Positions 1-12,293 of a DNA stretch of 64,000 nucleotides are shown piece after piece. The stretch lies in the NCBI GenBank assembly GCA_035772735.1, contig JASDFA010000010.1, positions 89,923,001-89,987,000 of the forward strand. Direction: 5' to 3'. Below the pieces are notes generated by a model. That model did not search any database. It was not told the DNA's origin and saw nothing but the letters and a program-made list of their open reading frames with translations. Position 1 is the first letter of the stretch. Each line of letters opens with the position of its first letter. The position numbers and the translations under genes are program-made. The stretch comes from Datura wrightii (lineage: Eukaryota; Streptophyta; Magnoliopsida; Solanales; Solanaceae).

Positions 1-1515
1 TTATGAATGGGTGTATTCATCCATTCCCATGCCCAATCCCTCTCTATTTTTATAAAATTTTAGTTGATGAATCTCTGGGGTTTTAGCCCAACATATGAAT
101 TCTCTAACTATCAATCATGGGTATGATATCTACATGTTTCTAATATTGAATTATGATTAATGGGAATATTTTATAATGTTTTCAATTACAAATTATGTTT
201 TTAAATTTTACAAATTATAATGCCCATCCATGAAAGTTCATGAAAGTTGAGATCTATGATAAATGTATTCAAGCATGATGAGATGTGTATGATGAAAGTA
301 TGATTTTGAATTACCTATGCACATGTTCATGTTTTCGAATGATCAAGTTTATTTTAAGCATTTTTAATTATTAGGCAAGCCCATATGATCAAGTATGTTT
401 CATGATTTATCTAAATTTCATATTATTAGCTTACCACATAGATTTTGGAGTCTAGACACCCGCTTTTTTCAGCTTGTGGTATGGTTTGAGCCTAAGGCTC
501 CTCATGTTATGATTTCAGATTTTACACGTATATTATTATTCATCTTCCTCACTAGATGATGGTCAGCTTCATTGGAAAATAATGGAGATCATATGCATAT
601 TTTTGGGAGTAGTATCTAGCACCAAGTAGGCTAAGGGTCAGTCAACCCTGTGCCTCAAAACTACGCGCCAACGTAGGTTTGTATATATACCTCGGGACCT
701 CCCTTGTGAGCTTCCCTTCCCCCAAGGTCCTTCATCTTGATATCAATATCATCGTAGAGTCCTTAGCCCTAGCAAGGCTTTGGACAGCTCTGCCCACTTG
801 AGTGTAATAGTCGAGACCACGTAAGCTCTATCATAGTAATATCAGTTATATGACGAGTCTCTCATTGTTTCTCATGATTTCAGTTATGCATGTTCATTAG
901 TCCTAATATTATGTTTTTAGCAGGTTTGACCCAATGTTTAGTTTTACTTAGGATTATCAGTTTTCAGCTTGGGTCATTTGGTTCAGTTATGATATTCAGT
1001 TCTGTTTAGATCATGATTTCAGAAAATAGCATGCAAAACTTATTCTCAGAATCTTATTTTGATTATGTTTTCATGATATGCGTGATTTATGATTCTACTT
1101 AGTTAGCAATTTTACTTACCTTATAGGCTCGGATATCTGGGCTCAGTCTTGTCATTATCCAGATCTACAGTATTATCACTTTCCAGCCAGAGTTGGTGAG
1201 TCCTTATCTTTCGAGGGCCCTTCTTTTCAATTGTATTTAGTATTTTCAGTTTCAGACTATAGTGAGTTAGTTGAGGTCTTGTCCCATCAACTCGTCAGTA
1301 GTAGAGGCTTTCTAGATATAGCATGTATGTAATTTCAGTCGTGTGTTATGTATTCAGATGTTATGATATTTCTAGACTTCCACAATATTAAGTATGTAAG
1401 ACTTCCACTTAATTATGTTGATTTTTGATATCATGTTCATGCCATGGGTCGACTTGGAGCCTCTCGGGGTTCTTTGTCTCGTGTCTCCATCCATACCTAT
1501 GTTTGGGTTGTGACA
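1..1515 (+). mobile_element. Ty3/gypsy LTR, family B, partial (right part)
   Basis: This stretch reads along the plus strand as the reverse complement of the LTR at 18501-20934. Matching landmarks include the segment with 'tcaatcatgggtatgat' near 110-128 and the end 'gcctctcggggttctttgtc' near 1459-1478, finishing in ...TGTGACA at 1515. It continues off the left edge, so neither its full length nor whether it is a solo LTR can be decided. No primer binding site follows; element 1 LTR sequence begins at the next base, so this copy probably inserted into that LTR or was joined to it by recombination. There is no coding capacity. Confidence 0.8.
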
Positions 1516-3607
1516 ACGAGATATAAGCGGAAGTCTGCATATCATAAGAACAAAGCATAAACACAAAACAACAACACTGAACTGTCTATACATGATTGTT
1601 TGAAAAGCCTCTACTACCACGATGAGTTGTGGGACAACATTTTCAACTAGCTCACTAAGTCTGTAACTAAAATACCTGATAAAAACACCAAGCTGATAAC
1701 ATCATCAAAGAATGAGGACTCACCCAAGCGGGAATAGATCTGGACTGATCGAGAGAAAACAATCGGTGGAATTGAGATGGATCACACGAGAGACGATATA
1801 GCATAGAGTATGCGGTCAATACTTTGAATGTATTGAGTACGTAAGATAAGCGAAACATACTAATAAAATGATAGTTTGAAATCATGAAATGTAAATCAAG
1901 ATAGATCATGAGAGTAAGGATAACATGCGAAAAACCATATATCTAAAGTATACATAACCATAAACAATTCATAGTAATCTGAACATAATGACGCAAGGTT
2001 TAGAATTAGAAATCATATATCTTGTCATGCTTCAAATCATAAGTGAGAACTCATAAACTAATCAATGGGTCCAAAATTCTATAAAACATGATATCATAAG
2101 TCATAAACATGAGTAACTAAAAATATGAGGAACCACGGGAGATTCTTATAATCGACATACCCCACGTGAGCATATATGGAGCCCGACCTGTAAATCCCTA
2201 GTCAGGAGGGTGTTCGTACCTTGCCAAGGGTGGAACCATGAAAAAGGCGTGATATCACTCATGGGAGGCCCATACAGGCATAGGAGATACTCTTATGGAG
2301 GACCCCATCATGGCTACGTTGGCACGTAGTTCTGAGACATGGGTGCGCTGGAGCCCCAACCTACTCGGTATTAAATACTACTCCCAAAATATATATAGTG
2401 CTCATATCATAATTATGAAACATACTTGATGTACATGGGCTAGTTGAGATCATGAGATTCATAAACATGTTTGAGATACACGAACTAGCCATAAAATAAG
2501 CCTGTGAATCAACCATGATGTTAAACTTGATATTCATAAAAGGCATGCATACTTGAGGAAATCATCATATTCTAAAATTCATAAATTCCTGAAGGATCCT
2601 TGAGAAAATCATGCATCATAATCATAAAACATAATTTAATTCATCATACTCGAAATCATGGACTCGTAAGCTTAAATTTTATAAATTATGCATAATAGGT
2701 CATAATCTTCATCAACTTGAAATCATGAATTAATAATTAAATAGAGGATTAAATCTTCCCTAATAGCCATGAAACATCAATCCAAACATGAAGGATTATA
2801 CCCATAGAGAAAGCATGGAAGATGTCATGAAAATTGGATAGTAACTCTAGAGTTCAATTTGACATGCATTATAGACTTGAATCATAGAATTGGAGTGAAA
2901 TCGGGCATGAGAGTGGAATATTTTTCCACATTCATAACCCTACATACCTGGGTAAATTGATTTCTAAGCTCGCCTTGAACACCCAAGAAGATTAGGAGAG
3001 AATTTGATGAGGAACCCTAGCTTGATCTTGGAAGAAGACTTCAAATCTAATGTAGTTATGAGAGCATAAGGACTTAATCTAGGTTAATCCCCTTAAAACA
3101 CTCTTTAAGAAGCCCAAGACGAAATTATTAAGGAGTTGGAAGCTTAGAAATTTACAAAAATACCACTGAAAAAACGTAATTAAAACTGACTGCTAGGCAC
3201 CATGAGTGGTACCCCTAAACAATGACTCATGGTTTCCTTCCGTCGTTAGCTTACAAAATTTTCCAGGTTCATTATTTCTCAAACCATGAGCCTCACAGTG
3301 ACTCGTTGTTTCCTACAACGATTCGTACCATGACTTGTGACATCGGACTTTCCCTCAACAGACCCATACAAAGACTGCCTCCCACAACTCATTGTTTCCT
3401 CCAATGAGTCGTACTTGGACTCAATACTGCTTCCTTCGACTCGTGCCACGAGTCTTCGTTACTGGCCCGAGAGAGATGCTGCATTCCACGACTACTCCAA
3501 TGATCCGTACCATGGAACAACGACTCATACCATGAGCCATTCTGAGAGAAAATTGCAGATCTGCTACAAGTCTAGGGCTTAATCATAGGGACTTTTGAGG
3601 TTTTATA
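1516..3607 (-). repeat. Left LTR of gypsy element 1 (5'-truncated copy)
   Basis: This copy is homologous along its length to 9760-11756: 'aagtctgcatatcataagaa' near 1532 matches 9780 onward, and 'ctagggcttaatcataggg' near 3573 matches 11721 onward. The first ~116 bp of the LTR, present at 9644-9759, are absent. The end near 3607 is followed by 'cccttgggaatattcatcct', the usual purine-rich tract region in reverse complement. Positions 3190-3560 carry an array of near-palindromic ACGACTCGT / ATGACTCAT-like motifs. Short open frames here are chance frames. Confidence 0.8.
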
Positions 3608-3944
3608 TTATCTAACCCTTGGGAATATTCATCCTCGAATATGGACTAATAAAGCTGAAAAGATAGGGAAGGAGTTGCAATCCCGGAACTAAAAGCCATA
3701 GACTGAAAAATAATGGAGTGAATGACTCTGAACTAAGATACATGACTGAACGGAATTCATGAAACATACATGCATGCAATGACATGAAAGAAACTTAGAG
3801 ACATGAACTTGACATGAAACTGAATAGAGTACTGAGGAAACTGGTACCTCATGCTGGAATTGAGCCGGAAGGAAAAAGATGCTGGTATTTAGCCATCATA
3901 TCTACTTTGGCTTCCCATATAGCTCCCTCAACAAGCCTATTTCT

Positions 3945-6900
3945 CTATAAAACTTTCACTGAAGCTACTTCCTTGTTCCTCAACTTCCAAACCTGACGAT
4001 CAAGGATCTCAGCCAGAACATCTTCATAAGTAAGGCTATCCTTCACACAAATGCTCAATACCGGAAAAACTAAGGATGGGTCATCAATGCACTTTTTCAA
4101 TAGAGATACATGAAAAATTAGATGCAGTGAAGCTAACTCTGCTAGTAGCTCCAACTCATATGTCACCTTGCCAACTCGCCTCAAAATGCTATAAGGACCA
4201 ACATATCGGGGACTAAACTTTCATTTCTTACCAAATTTCATAACTCCCTTCATGGGAGACACCTTCAGAAACACCCAACCATCAACCTCAAACTCAAGCT
4301 CCCTCCACCTAACATCTACATAAGATTTCTGATGACTTTGAGTTGTTTTCAGCCTTTGTCTAATAAGTTGAACTTTCTCCATAGCTTCATGGACTGAATA
4401 CGGACCTATCAGTGTAGCCTCACCTACCTCAAACCATTCAATAGGTGACCTACACTTTCACCCATAAAGAGCCTCAAACAGACCATCTAAATGCTAGAGT
4501 GAAAAGTGTTATTGTAGGCAAATTTGATAAGAGGCAAGTGATCATCATAACTACCCTTGAAATCAATCAAACACACTCTCAACATATTTTCAAGAGTCTG
4601 AATTGTCTGCTCAGCCTAACCATTGGTCTGCGAGTGAAAAACCATGTTGAGCTTCACCTGAGTTTCAAGTCCCTTCTGAAATAATTTTCAAAACTGTGAA
4701 GTGAACTGAGTGCCCTATTTGAGATGCTGGACAAAGGAACTCCATGCAATTGAACCAACTCACGAATGTACAATCTAGCATAATCCTCAGTTGAATCAGT
4801 AGTTTTGACCAGTAGGATATGGGCTGATTTGGTCAACCTGTCCACAATCACCCATATAGAGTCATACTGTGCAAGTGTACGAGACAAGCCTGTAATGAAG
4901 TCTATATTGATCTCTTTCCACTTCCAAGTAGGGATGCTAATATCCTGAAGCATACCTTTGGGTCTCTAATGCTTAACCTTCACCTGTTGGCAATTCAGAC
5001 ACTTAGCCACAAACTCCGCTATGTCCTTCTTCATGCCATTCCACCAATAGACTTCCTATAGATAAAGGTACATCTTAGCAGCACTTGGATGGATAGAGTA
5101 TCGAGAGCTATGATCCTCGCTCAACATCCACTCTCTCAAGTCATCTACAACTGGCATATACAGTCAGCCCTAATATCGAAGTATACCATCTCCCCCTTGG
5201 GAGAAAACCTCCATTTTCTAATTCTGAATATCTTTCCTCAGCTTCGCTAGGATAGGATCCTCATCTTGCTAGGTTTAACTTCCATCACCAATGAAGATTT
5301 CGACCAATACTGAATAATAACACTACCATCCGTCGAATTTGTAAGTTGAACCCCTAAATGAGCAAGCCTATGGACATCCTTCACCAACTCTGTTCTTTCG
5401 TTCTTCCATTATCTACATAAGACTCACTCTCCATGGATAGCCTACTAAGAGCATCCACCACTACATTGGCCTTCCCCGGATGATAAAGGACACTCATGTC
5501 ATAGTCCTTGAGAAGCTCTAGCCATCTCTTTTGCCTCCTTCTAAGTGAACACGTACTGAAGGCTCTTGTGATCCGTGACACATTCATGTGCATCCTATAC
5601 AAATAGTGCCTTTAAATCTTCAAAGAAATTACCACAGCTGCTAACTTTAGGTCATGTGTCGGATAATTCTTCTCATGAGTCTTAAGATGTCTAAAGGCAT
5701 ACGCAATGACCTTACCATGTTGCATCAACAACAACCAAGACCAACCCTAGAGGCATCACAATACACAATAAAATCATTTGTGCCCTCCGATAGGGTCAGT
5801 ATTGGGGCTGAAGTGAGTCGAGTATTTAACTCCTGAAAACTCTTCTCACAAGCATCCGACCATCAAGATTTGACCTTCTTCTGGGTCAACTAAGTCAATG
5901 GTGCTGCAATGGATGAAAATCCCTCTGCGAACCTCCTATATTAGCCAGCCAAACCCAAAAATCTCCTAATATATGTAGGACTGACAGGTCTAGGCTAGTT
6001 CTTCACTACTTCTATCTTTTGAGAGTCCACCTGCACACCCTCGCAAGACACTACATGGCCCAAAAGTGCCACTGAGTTCAGCCAAAACTTACACTTGCTG
6101 AATTTAGCAAATAGTCGGCGATCCTTGAGAGTCCGCAACACAATCCTTAAATGAGCAGCATGCTCCTCCTCGCTTCGAGAGTATATGAGAATATCATCTT
6201 TTAAGACAATTATGAACATATCCAAATACTGCTTGAACACCCTGTTCTTCAACTTAATAAAAGTCGCAAGAGCATTCGTTAGTCCAAAAGACATAACTAC
6301 AAATTCACAGTGACCATACTGAGTCCTGAAGGTTGTCTTCAAAATGTCACTATCCTTAACTCTGAGTTGGTGATAGCTGGATCTGAGGTCTATCTTAGAA
6401 AAGCACTTAGCACCTTGAAGTTGTTCAAATAAGTCATCATTCCTAGGGAGGGGATACTTATTCTTGATTGTGACCTTGTTCAACTGTCAATAATCAATGC
6501 ACATCCTAAGAGAACCATCCTTCTTTCGAACAAAGAGAATTGGAGAACGCCATAGGGACTTACTAGGCCTGATGAAACCCATGTCTAGGAGATCCTTCAA
6601 CTGCTCTTTCAAGTCCTTTAGTTTATCTAGAGCTATTCTATAAGGGGGAATACATATGGGTTGCAGATCTCTCGCTCGGAGGGACTCTTGATAGATCATT
6701 TGGGAACACCTTCGGATACTCACATACTATAGGAACTGACTAAAGATTTGGGATCTTCCTTAACCCGAACTAAATGATATAAACAACCCTTAGAGATCAT
6801 CTTACTGGCCTTGAGATAGGAGACAAAGCGACCTACAGGCACAGCTAAACTACCCTTCCACTCTAGGATTGGTTCACCCAAAAACCAAAACTCTACCATA

Positions 6901-7225
6901 GGGTTCTACAATTGACTAAAGCGTAACAAGCATGTAACCAATCCATACCGAATATAACATCAAAATCGGTCATATCTAACTCCACTAAGTCAGTTGAGGT
7001 GACTTTCTAAAGAATCGTGACAGGGTAAACTTTGTATACCCATCAAGCTAAAACTGACTCGCCGACAAGAGTAGAGACTAAGACAGATTCTAACAGAATT
7101 TTGGGACTAACTCCAAAACTAATAGAAACATAAGGAGTCACAAAAGATAATATAGCCCTTGGATCTAACAATGCATACACATTAAGATGAAATACTCGTA
7201 ATGTACCAATAACCACATCGGGCAA
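3945..7225 (-). pseudogene. pol relic of gypsy element 1 (protease-RT-RNase H-integrase-chromodomain)
   Basis: Minus-strand pieces in order: a retropepsin-like segment at 7225-7043 in which the usual D-x-G-A reads D-P-R-A (catalytic loop damaged); RT entry motif 'KKDGSLRMCIDY' ending at 6487; RT core at 6483-5995 with 'FSKIDLRSSYHQLRV' and the active-site pair in 'LKDDILIYS'; RNase H and linker at about 5600-5380; integrase zinc finger near 5075-4975 (C-L-N-C); integrase core at 4953-4654 with the first Asp in 'NIDFITG' but the second changed to Asn ('SISNRA'); and a tail at 4184-3945. Several in-frame stops and frameshifts separate the blocks, so no functional polyprotein can be made. The reading direction is opposite to the neighbouring fragment at 11757. 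Confidence 0.85.
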
Positions 7226-8287
7226 GCACTCCTACTCTTGATGAGATAATAGTGCATAGAACCTGTTCTGGCACTGTCCGCACAATGCACTATAAGAGGC
7301 GCCCTGCTGAGATGAGCGAGCTGTTGGAGCTGCCAAACTAGTGGCTGGGGTGCGTAACCCATCATTGCCCCGTCTGTTTGAAGGGTAGCCCCTAAGTCTA
7401 TCTTTGGGTTTGCCACACCCGAAACAATCATCTGAGCCAACTAAGCATCTCCAGAGTGATTCTTACCGCACCTCTCACAGGCTAAAAAAGTGCATTCCCC
7501 TGGCCTCTAGAGTCTGATGCTCTACCCCTATGGTCACATTTGACTCTGGACGGAACATTGGCTAATGATGGAGCTAGAGCTGATGATCTCTAGTGGGTCT
7601 GAGGGCGAGACCACTAGATCTCTGCTGGAACTACCCATATCTCCTTGTCCTGACCCTCTTGGCCTCTCTCTCTTTCTTCCTTATCTGCTCAGCCTTTATT
7701 TGCTGGGCATATATGATCAGTCGAGAGATATCTATATCATTGATCAACATAGAGGTTCTACACTCCTTATTCAATAAATCTGCCACCCTATTTACAAACC
7801 TGCTCATACAAGCCCTCGGATCAGCCACCATCTCCAGTGCATACTTGGACAATCGGGTAAATTCTAAGGCATACTCCTAGACAGTCATGTTGTTCTACTA
7901 CAGGTTGACAAACTCGGCTGCCTTTTTCTCTCTCAACTCTCTAGGAAAGAATTGATCCAAGAAAGTGATAACAAACTCATTCAAACCAATGGGGACCGCA
8001 CCTACTCCCCTACTCTCCTTTTACTACCAGAACCATATATGAGCAACTCCCTTTAGCTGATAGGAGGCTAAGTCCGCACTCTCCTCTCCAGTCACCCCCA
8101 TAATTTGGGTGATCTTCTGAATCTCCTCTATGAACTCTTATGGTTCCTCATCCATTTTCAACCCAAGAAACTTAGGTGGGTTCATCCTGAAGAAGTCTCA
8201 CACTCTTTTCGCCATTACATTCCCATTCTGGTGAACATGAGTCATGGCCTGCTGGTTGACCTGAGTGGTCATGGCCTATACTAACAT
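7226..8287 (-). pseudogene. gag relic of gypsy element 1 (5' end replaced)
   Basis: The best block is 7852-7631, with 'MSKYALEMVADPRACMSRFV' and 'DIDISRLIIYAQQ', which align with the gag of element 2 ('LTRLSKYAPEMV...', 'DIDFSRIVMYAQ'). Upstream, 8277-8170 carries the relic of the 'VNQQ...R-V-R' gag region with many stops. Homology to element 2 gag stops near 8287, where the foreign plus-strand segment starts, and resumes near 9402 in the leader/start-codon region. About 120-170 bp of gag 5' coding sequence seen in element 2 (around 18140-18258) is missing. Frames are broken throughout. Confidence 0.75.
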
Positions 8288-9523
8288 CTAAAATACACCC
8301 CTAAACTTTGGAAAGTTTTTGTTATCAAATTCGGGGATACGAAAGGTAGGGTTGTGATCAATCTTTTGGTCGGATTTAGAGGTAGTCGGGGGTTTTTCAA
8401 AGATCGACTTACCTTTAGCAACTTCAATTTGTTGAGAGACGATGTGCAAAAGTTGATTGGTGTAGTTGTTTTGTTCAACTACTTTGTTAAGGTCTTTGGT
8501 AGAGATAATACTATTTTTCTCATCCGAGACCTTAAAAGGCGAAGCTTTTATGACTTCTTTCTTATGAGCAATAAGGATTCCTTCAAGAGGAGGAGTAATA
8601 GACTCGATAACTTCGTTAACAAAAACTTTCCAAAACTTGGTGATGATTTTGACATTTCTAAAAACCTTCTTGACAAAATCAATCTCAAACTCTCCAAACT
8701 TGATCTAAAGGAAAAAGATAAACCTTCTACTTCCAGCCAGGATAAACCTCCTACTTCTAGTAAACCTTTTTCCGAGCTTAAGGTCATCAAAGAAGATGAG
8801 TCCAAAATCCATCGGTTAACTAATGATCGATATCCTAATCGAAAGAACTACTATTCCAGACCATCCTTTCCTGATATGCAATATGAGGAAAATCAATTCC
8901 TAGTCGCTGCTTCTCAAGATGGTAGAAGTATCACCGAATGGAATATTGATGGCTTATCCGATCATCAAATTCAAAACGTTCTTCATGGTATGGGTGTAGG
9001 CATCACCGCCTACAAAGTCAAAGGCTCCTCTGATAAACAATGTGCCTTTATGATTGTTGTTGGTTTTACCGGTATGCTTAGGCATTGGTGGGATAATTGC
9101 CTATCTGATGATATCAAGAAGAAGATCTTTGATTCCACTGCTGTAGAAACCGTTATAAAAGTTGAAAACGGTGTTGAATCTTCTACGCAGGAAGTCAAAG
9201 AAGATGCTTGTGCTACCCTTCTTTATCACATCCTCAAACACTTTATCGGTGAACCTCAACTCTTCCAGGATAGAAGCTTGGAAATTCTTAACAATCTTAC
9301 TTGTCCCAAGCTTTCTTATTTCCGCTGGTATAAAGATATTTTCATGTCCAAAATCATGATCCGCAGCGACTGCAATAGTGATTTCTGGAAAGAAAGATTT
9401 ACCATTTCTTCTTTCGTTGACTCGCGTGGAGGCATATTTCTGCAAACGTGTATAGCGCGATTAAAGAAATGGGGAGGTTCTTCATCGCACGACATAAATC
9501 ATAAAAGAAGGAAACTTTCCTAA
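8288..9523 (+). pseudogene. Caulimovirid-like gag/capsid-domain fragment captured in gypsy gag
   Basis: A 1.2-kb frame stays open on the plus strand, opposite to the surrounding gypsy element. Its centre carries the signature 'ITEWNIDGLSDHQIQNVLHG', then a W-W-D-N motif, then 'CPKLSYFRWYKDIFMSKI' and W-K-E-R-F. I recognise this arrangement from plant endogenous pararetrovirus (Caulimoviridae-like) coat-protein/gag regions found in many dicot genomes. The N-terminal ~150 residues are Lys/Ser-rich and less conserved. No zinc knuckle, movement, protease or RT domain is present, so this is a partial copy. The last ~40 residues (from about 9402, 'SSFVDSRGGIF') are read-through into antisense gypsy leader. 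No ATG lies at the frame start; the frame runs in from the left junction. Expression is doubtful. Confidence 0.6.
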
Positions 9524-9643
9524 AACGTCTTGTAGCCTCTTCCCCATAAATGTGGCACACTTTACACCCATGGAAAAGACTATACTAAATTTGACTTTCG
9601 AACACCCTAGGATACACCTAAACCTTTGCTCTGATACTAAGTT
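9402..9643 (-). other. Untranslated leader and gag start region of gypsy element 1
   Basis: This segment matches 18258-18500 of element 2: 'ttcgttgactcgcgtggaggcat' corresponds to the gag start-codon region there, followed by the same leader ('ttcctaaaacgtcttgtagcctcttc'). It marks where gypsy homology resumes after the captured segment. In the other reading direction it supplies the tail of the plus-strand frame. Confidence 0.7.
9628..9639 (-). promoter_or_regulatory. Primer binding site of gypsy element 1 (tRNA-iMet type)
   Basis: On the minus strand the bases read TAGTATCAGAGC, four bases inside the LTR end at 9644. The consensus for initiator-methionine tRNA priming is TGGTATCAGAGC, so one position differs. 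The site fixes element orientation: reverse transcription primes here, next to the right-hand (5') LTR. Confidence 0.75.
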
Positions 9644-11756
9644 TGTCACGACCCGAGCTGAGACCCCGATCGAGACACATGGCCTAGAACCACGAAGGGC
9701 TTCAAGCTAACCCATGGTGCGTACATAGCATGATAAGAGCCTTACTAAGCATAGATAAAATATGAATGTGATACAAGTGGAAGTCTACATATCATAAGAA
9801 CACAGCATAAACACAAAACAACATGTTAAATTATCTATACATGGTTGTCTGAAAAGCCTCTACTACCACTACGAGCTGATGAGACAACACCCTCAACTAG
9901 CTAACTAAGTATGTAACTAAAAGATATGATAAAAACATAAAGTTGATAACGTCCTTGGAGAATGAGGACTTACCCAAGCGGGAGTAGAGATGGATTGATC
10001 AGGAGCGAACTATCGGTGGGACTGAGATGGATCACCTGAATCTATATCATGAGATGATATAGTATAGAGTATGTGGTAAGTACTTTGAATGTACTAAGTA
10101 TGTAAGGTAAGTGAAACATACTAATAAAACGATAGTTTGAAATCATGAAATGTAATCAAGATAGATCATCAGAGTAAGGATAGCATGCGAAAAACCATAT
10201 ATTTGAAGTATACATAATCATAAGCTATTCATAGTAATCTGAACATAATGACGCAAGGTTTAGAATTAGAAATTATATATCTTGTGATGCTTGAAATCAT
10301 AAGTGAGAACTCATAAACTAATCAATGGGTCAAAAATGCTATAAAACATGATATTATAACCGACATACCCTACGTGAGCATACGTGGAGCTCGACCAGCA
10401 AATCCCTAGTCGGAAGGGTGTTCATACCGTTTCAAGGGTAGAACCATGAAAAAGGCATGATATCACTCATGGGTTGTCCATACAGGCATGGGAGACACTT
10501 TCGTGGAGGACCCCATCATGGCTTCGTTGGCACGTCGTTCTGAGACATAGGGCACTGGAACCCCAACCTACTCGGTATTAAATACTACTCTCAAAACATA
10601 TATAGTGCTCATATTATAATCATAAAACCTACTTGAAGTACCTGGGCTAGTTGAGATTATGAGATACGTGAACTAGCCATAAAATAGGCTCGTGAGTCAG
10701 CCATGGTCATAAACTTGATATTCATAAAATCCATGCATACTTGAGAAAATCATCATACTATAAAATTCATAAGTTCCTGAAGAGTTCTTGAGAAAATCAT
10801 GCATCATGATCATAAAACATAATTTAATTCATCATACTTGAAATCATGGACTCGTAAGCTTAAATTTCATAAGTCATGCATAATAGGGCATAATCTTCAT
10901 AAACTTAAAATCATGAATTGATAAATAAATAGAGGATTAAATATTCCCTATTAGCCATGAAAAATCAATCAAAACATGAAGGGATTATACCCATAGAGAA
11001 AGCATGGAAGATTTCATAAAAATTGGGTAGTAAACCTACAGTTCAATTTGACATGCATTAGAGACTTGAATCATAGAATTGGGGTGAAATTGGATATGAG
11101 GGTGAAAGATTTCCCCCTGTTCATAACCTTACATACCTGGATAAATTGATTTCTAAGCCTGCCTTGAACACCCAAGAAGATTGAGAGAGAAGTTGATGAG
11201 GAACCCTAGTTTGATCTTGGAAGAGGATTTCAAATCTAATATAGTTATTCGATCATAAGGACTTAGGGTAGGCTAATCACCTTAAAATACTCTTTAAGAA
11301 GCCCAAAACAACATCATTAAGGAGTTAGAAGCTTATAAATTTACAAAAATACCCCTGGAAAAATGTAATTAAAAACTGACTGTCAGGCACCACGAGTCAT
11401 CCCCCCAAATAATAACTTGTGGCTTCCTTCCGTAGTAAGCTAAACAAATTTTCTAGGTTCACTATTTCTCAAACCATGAGCCTCACAATGACTCGTGACA
11501 TTAAACCTTCTCTTAGCAGACCAAAATCACGACTGCCTCCCACAACTCATTTCCTACAACGAGTCATACCCAAAGTTATTACTGCTTCCTACCGGTCGTG
11601 CCACGAGTCGTCGTTATTGGGCCCTAGAGAAATGCTACATTCCAAGACCGCCCCAACAATCTGTACCATGAGTCATTCTGAGAGAAAATTGCTGATTTTT
11701 CTACTGAATCTACTCCAAGTCTAGGGCTTGATCGTAGGGGCTTTTGGAGTGTTACA
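9644..11756 (-). repeat. Right (5') LTR of gypsy element 1
   Basis: The LTR begins TGTCACGACCCGAG at 9644 and ends ...GTGTTACA at 11756, giving TG...CA termini. It is 2113 bp long. It lies beside the primer binding site, so it is the 5' LTR of the minus-strand element. Positions 11390-11690 carry the near-palindromic ACGAGTCGT/ATGAGTCAT-type motifs. The next bases (11757 on) belong to a different, plus-strand gypsy element into whose pol this one is joined. Confidence 0.85.
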
Positions 11757-12110
11757 ATTACTCTATATAGGATTTATAAAAGAGTTGGCAAGGTAACTTA
11801 TGAGTTGGAGTTTCCAGTCGAACTAGCATCTATTCATCTAGTTTTTCACATCTCTATGCTTAAGAAGTGTATAGGAGACCCCTCATTTATTATCCCCTCG
11901 AAGAGTGTAGGAGTTAAGGAAAACCTGTCATACAAGGAAGTACCAGTTGAGATTTTAAATCGTCAAGTCTGTAAGCTAAGTAACAACGAGGTTTCTTCTG
12001 TGAAGGTGGTATGGAGGAATCAGCTAGTTGAGGGAGCTACTTGGGAAGCTGAAACAGATATGATGGCCAAGTATCCTCATTTGTTCCCTCCTAGTCTAGA
12101 ATCATCTTGA
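11757..12110 (+). pseudogene. pol 3' end of a plus-strand gypsy element (chromodomain tail)
   Basis: From 11805 the frame gives 'MEFPVELASIHLVFHISMLK', then 'PVEILNRQVCKLSNNEV', 'SVKVVWRNQLVEGATWEAET' and 'DMMAKYPHLF' before the stop. This is the integrase C-terminus plus chromodomain-like tail typical of Tekay/Del gypsy elements. The protein starts abruptly at the edge of element 1's LTR, so everything upstream was cut off by that insertion or a later rearrangement. A 3' untranslated stretch and purine-rich tract follow before the LTR at 12294. Confidence 0.85.
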
Positions 12111-12275
12111 GGTAACAGTCCCCATTCTTAGCATTCGTATCAGCTTCATGTCCCATTAGTTGATGTTGAAGTCCTTAGTATGGTTGCATGTTTCATGGAT
12201 TTGGATAAGATCAGTTTAGTTACTCTTAGTTAGATCACCTATCAATCCAGCTTAGTCTTTATTCGAGGATGAATT

Positions 12276-12293
12276 ATTCCAAAGAGAAAAAAT
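12276..12293 (+). promoter_or_regulatory. Polypurine tract region before a 3' LTR
   Basis: The purine-rich run 'aaagagaaaaaa' follows the conserved 'attcgaggatgaattattcc' segment and immediately precedes the LTR start TATAACAACCC. It would prime plus-strand DNA synthesis in an active element and supports calling the next block a 3' LTR. Confidence 0.55.

Larger units (their letters stand above)
1516..11756 (-). mobile_element. Ty3/gypsy chromovirus-type element 1, decayed, minus strand
   Basis: Two diverged LTR copies (1516-3607 and 9644-11756) flank an internal region that reads, on the minus strand, gag, aspartic protease, reverse transcriptase, RNase H, integrase and a chromodomain-like tail. 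The long LTRs (about 2.1 kb), the initiator-Met-type primer binding site and a pol tail of the form '...VASVKVL...' fit the Tekay/Del chromovirus lineage (family knowledge). The left LTR lacks about 116 bp at its start, so target duplications cannot be compared. Many stops and frameshifts make it non-functional. A foreign caulimovirid-like segment interrupts gag. Confidence 0.85.

Noticed and set aside
8548..8805. Minus-strand Ser/Leu-rich frame at 8548-8805
   Set aside because: Mirror frame of the Lys/Ser-rich part of the plus-strand capsid-like frame.
8354..9523. 389-residue frame as an intact host gene
   Set aside because: No proper ATG at the frame start, homology to the neighbouring gypsy leader in antisense at the C-terminal end, and a viral/retroelement-type core. 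It is a captured fragment, not a host gene.
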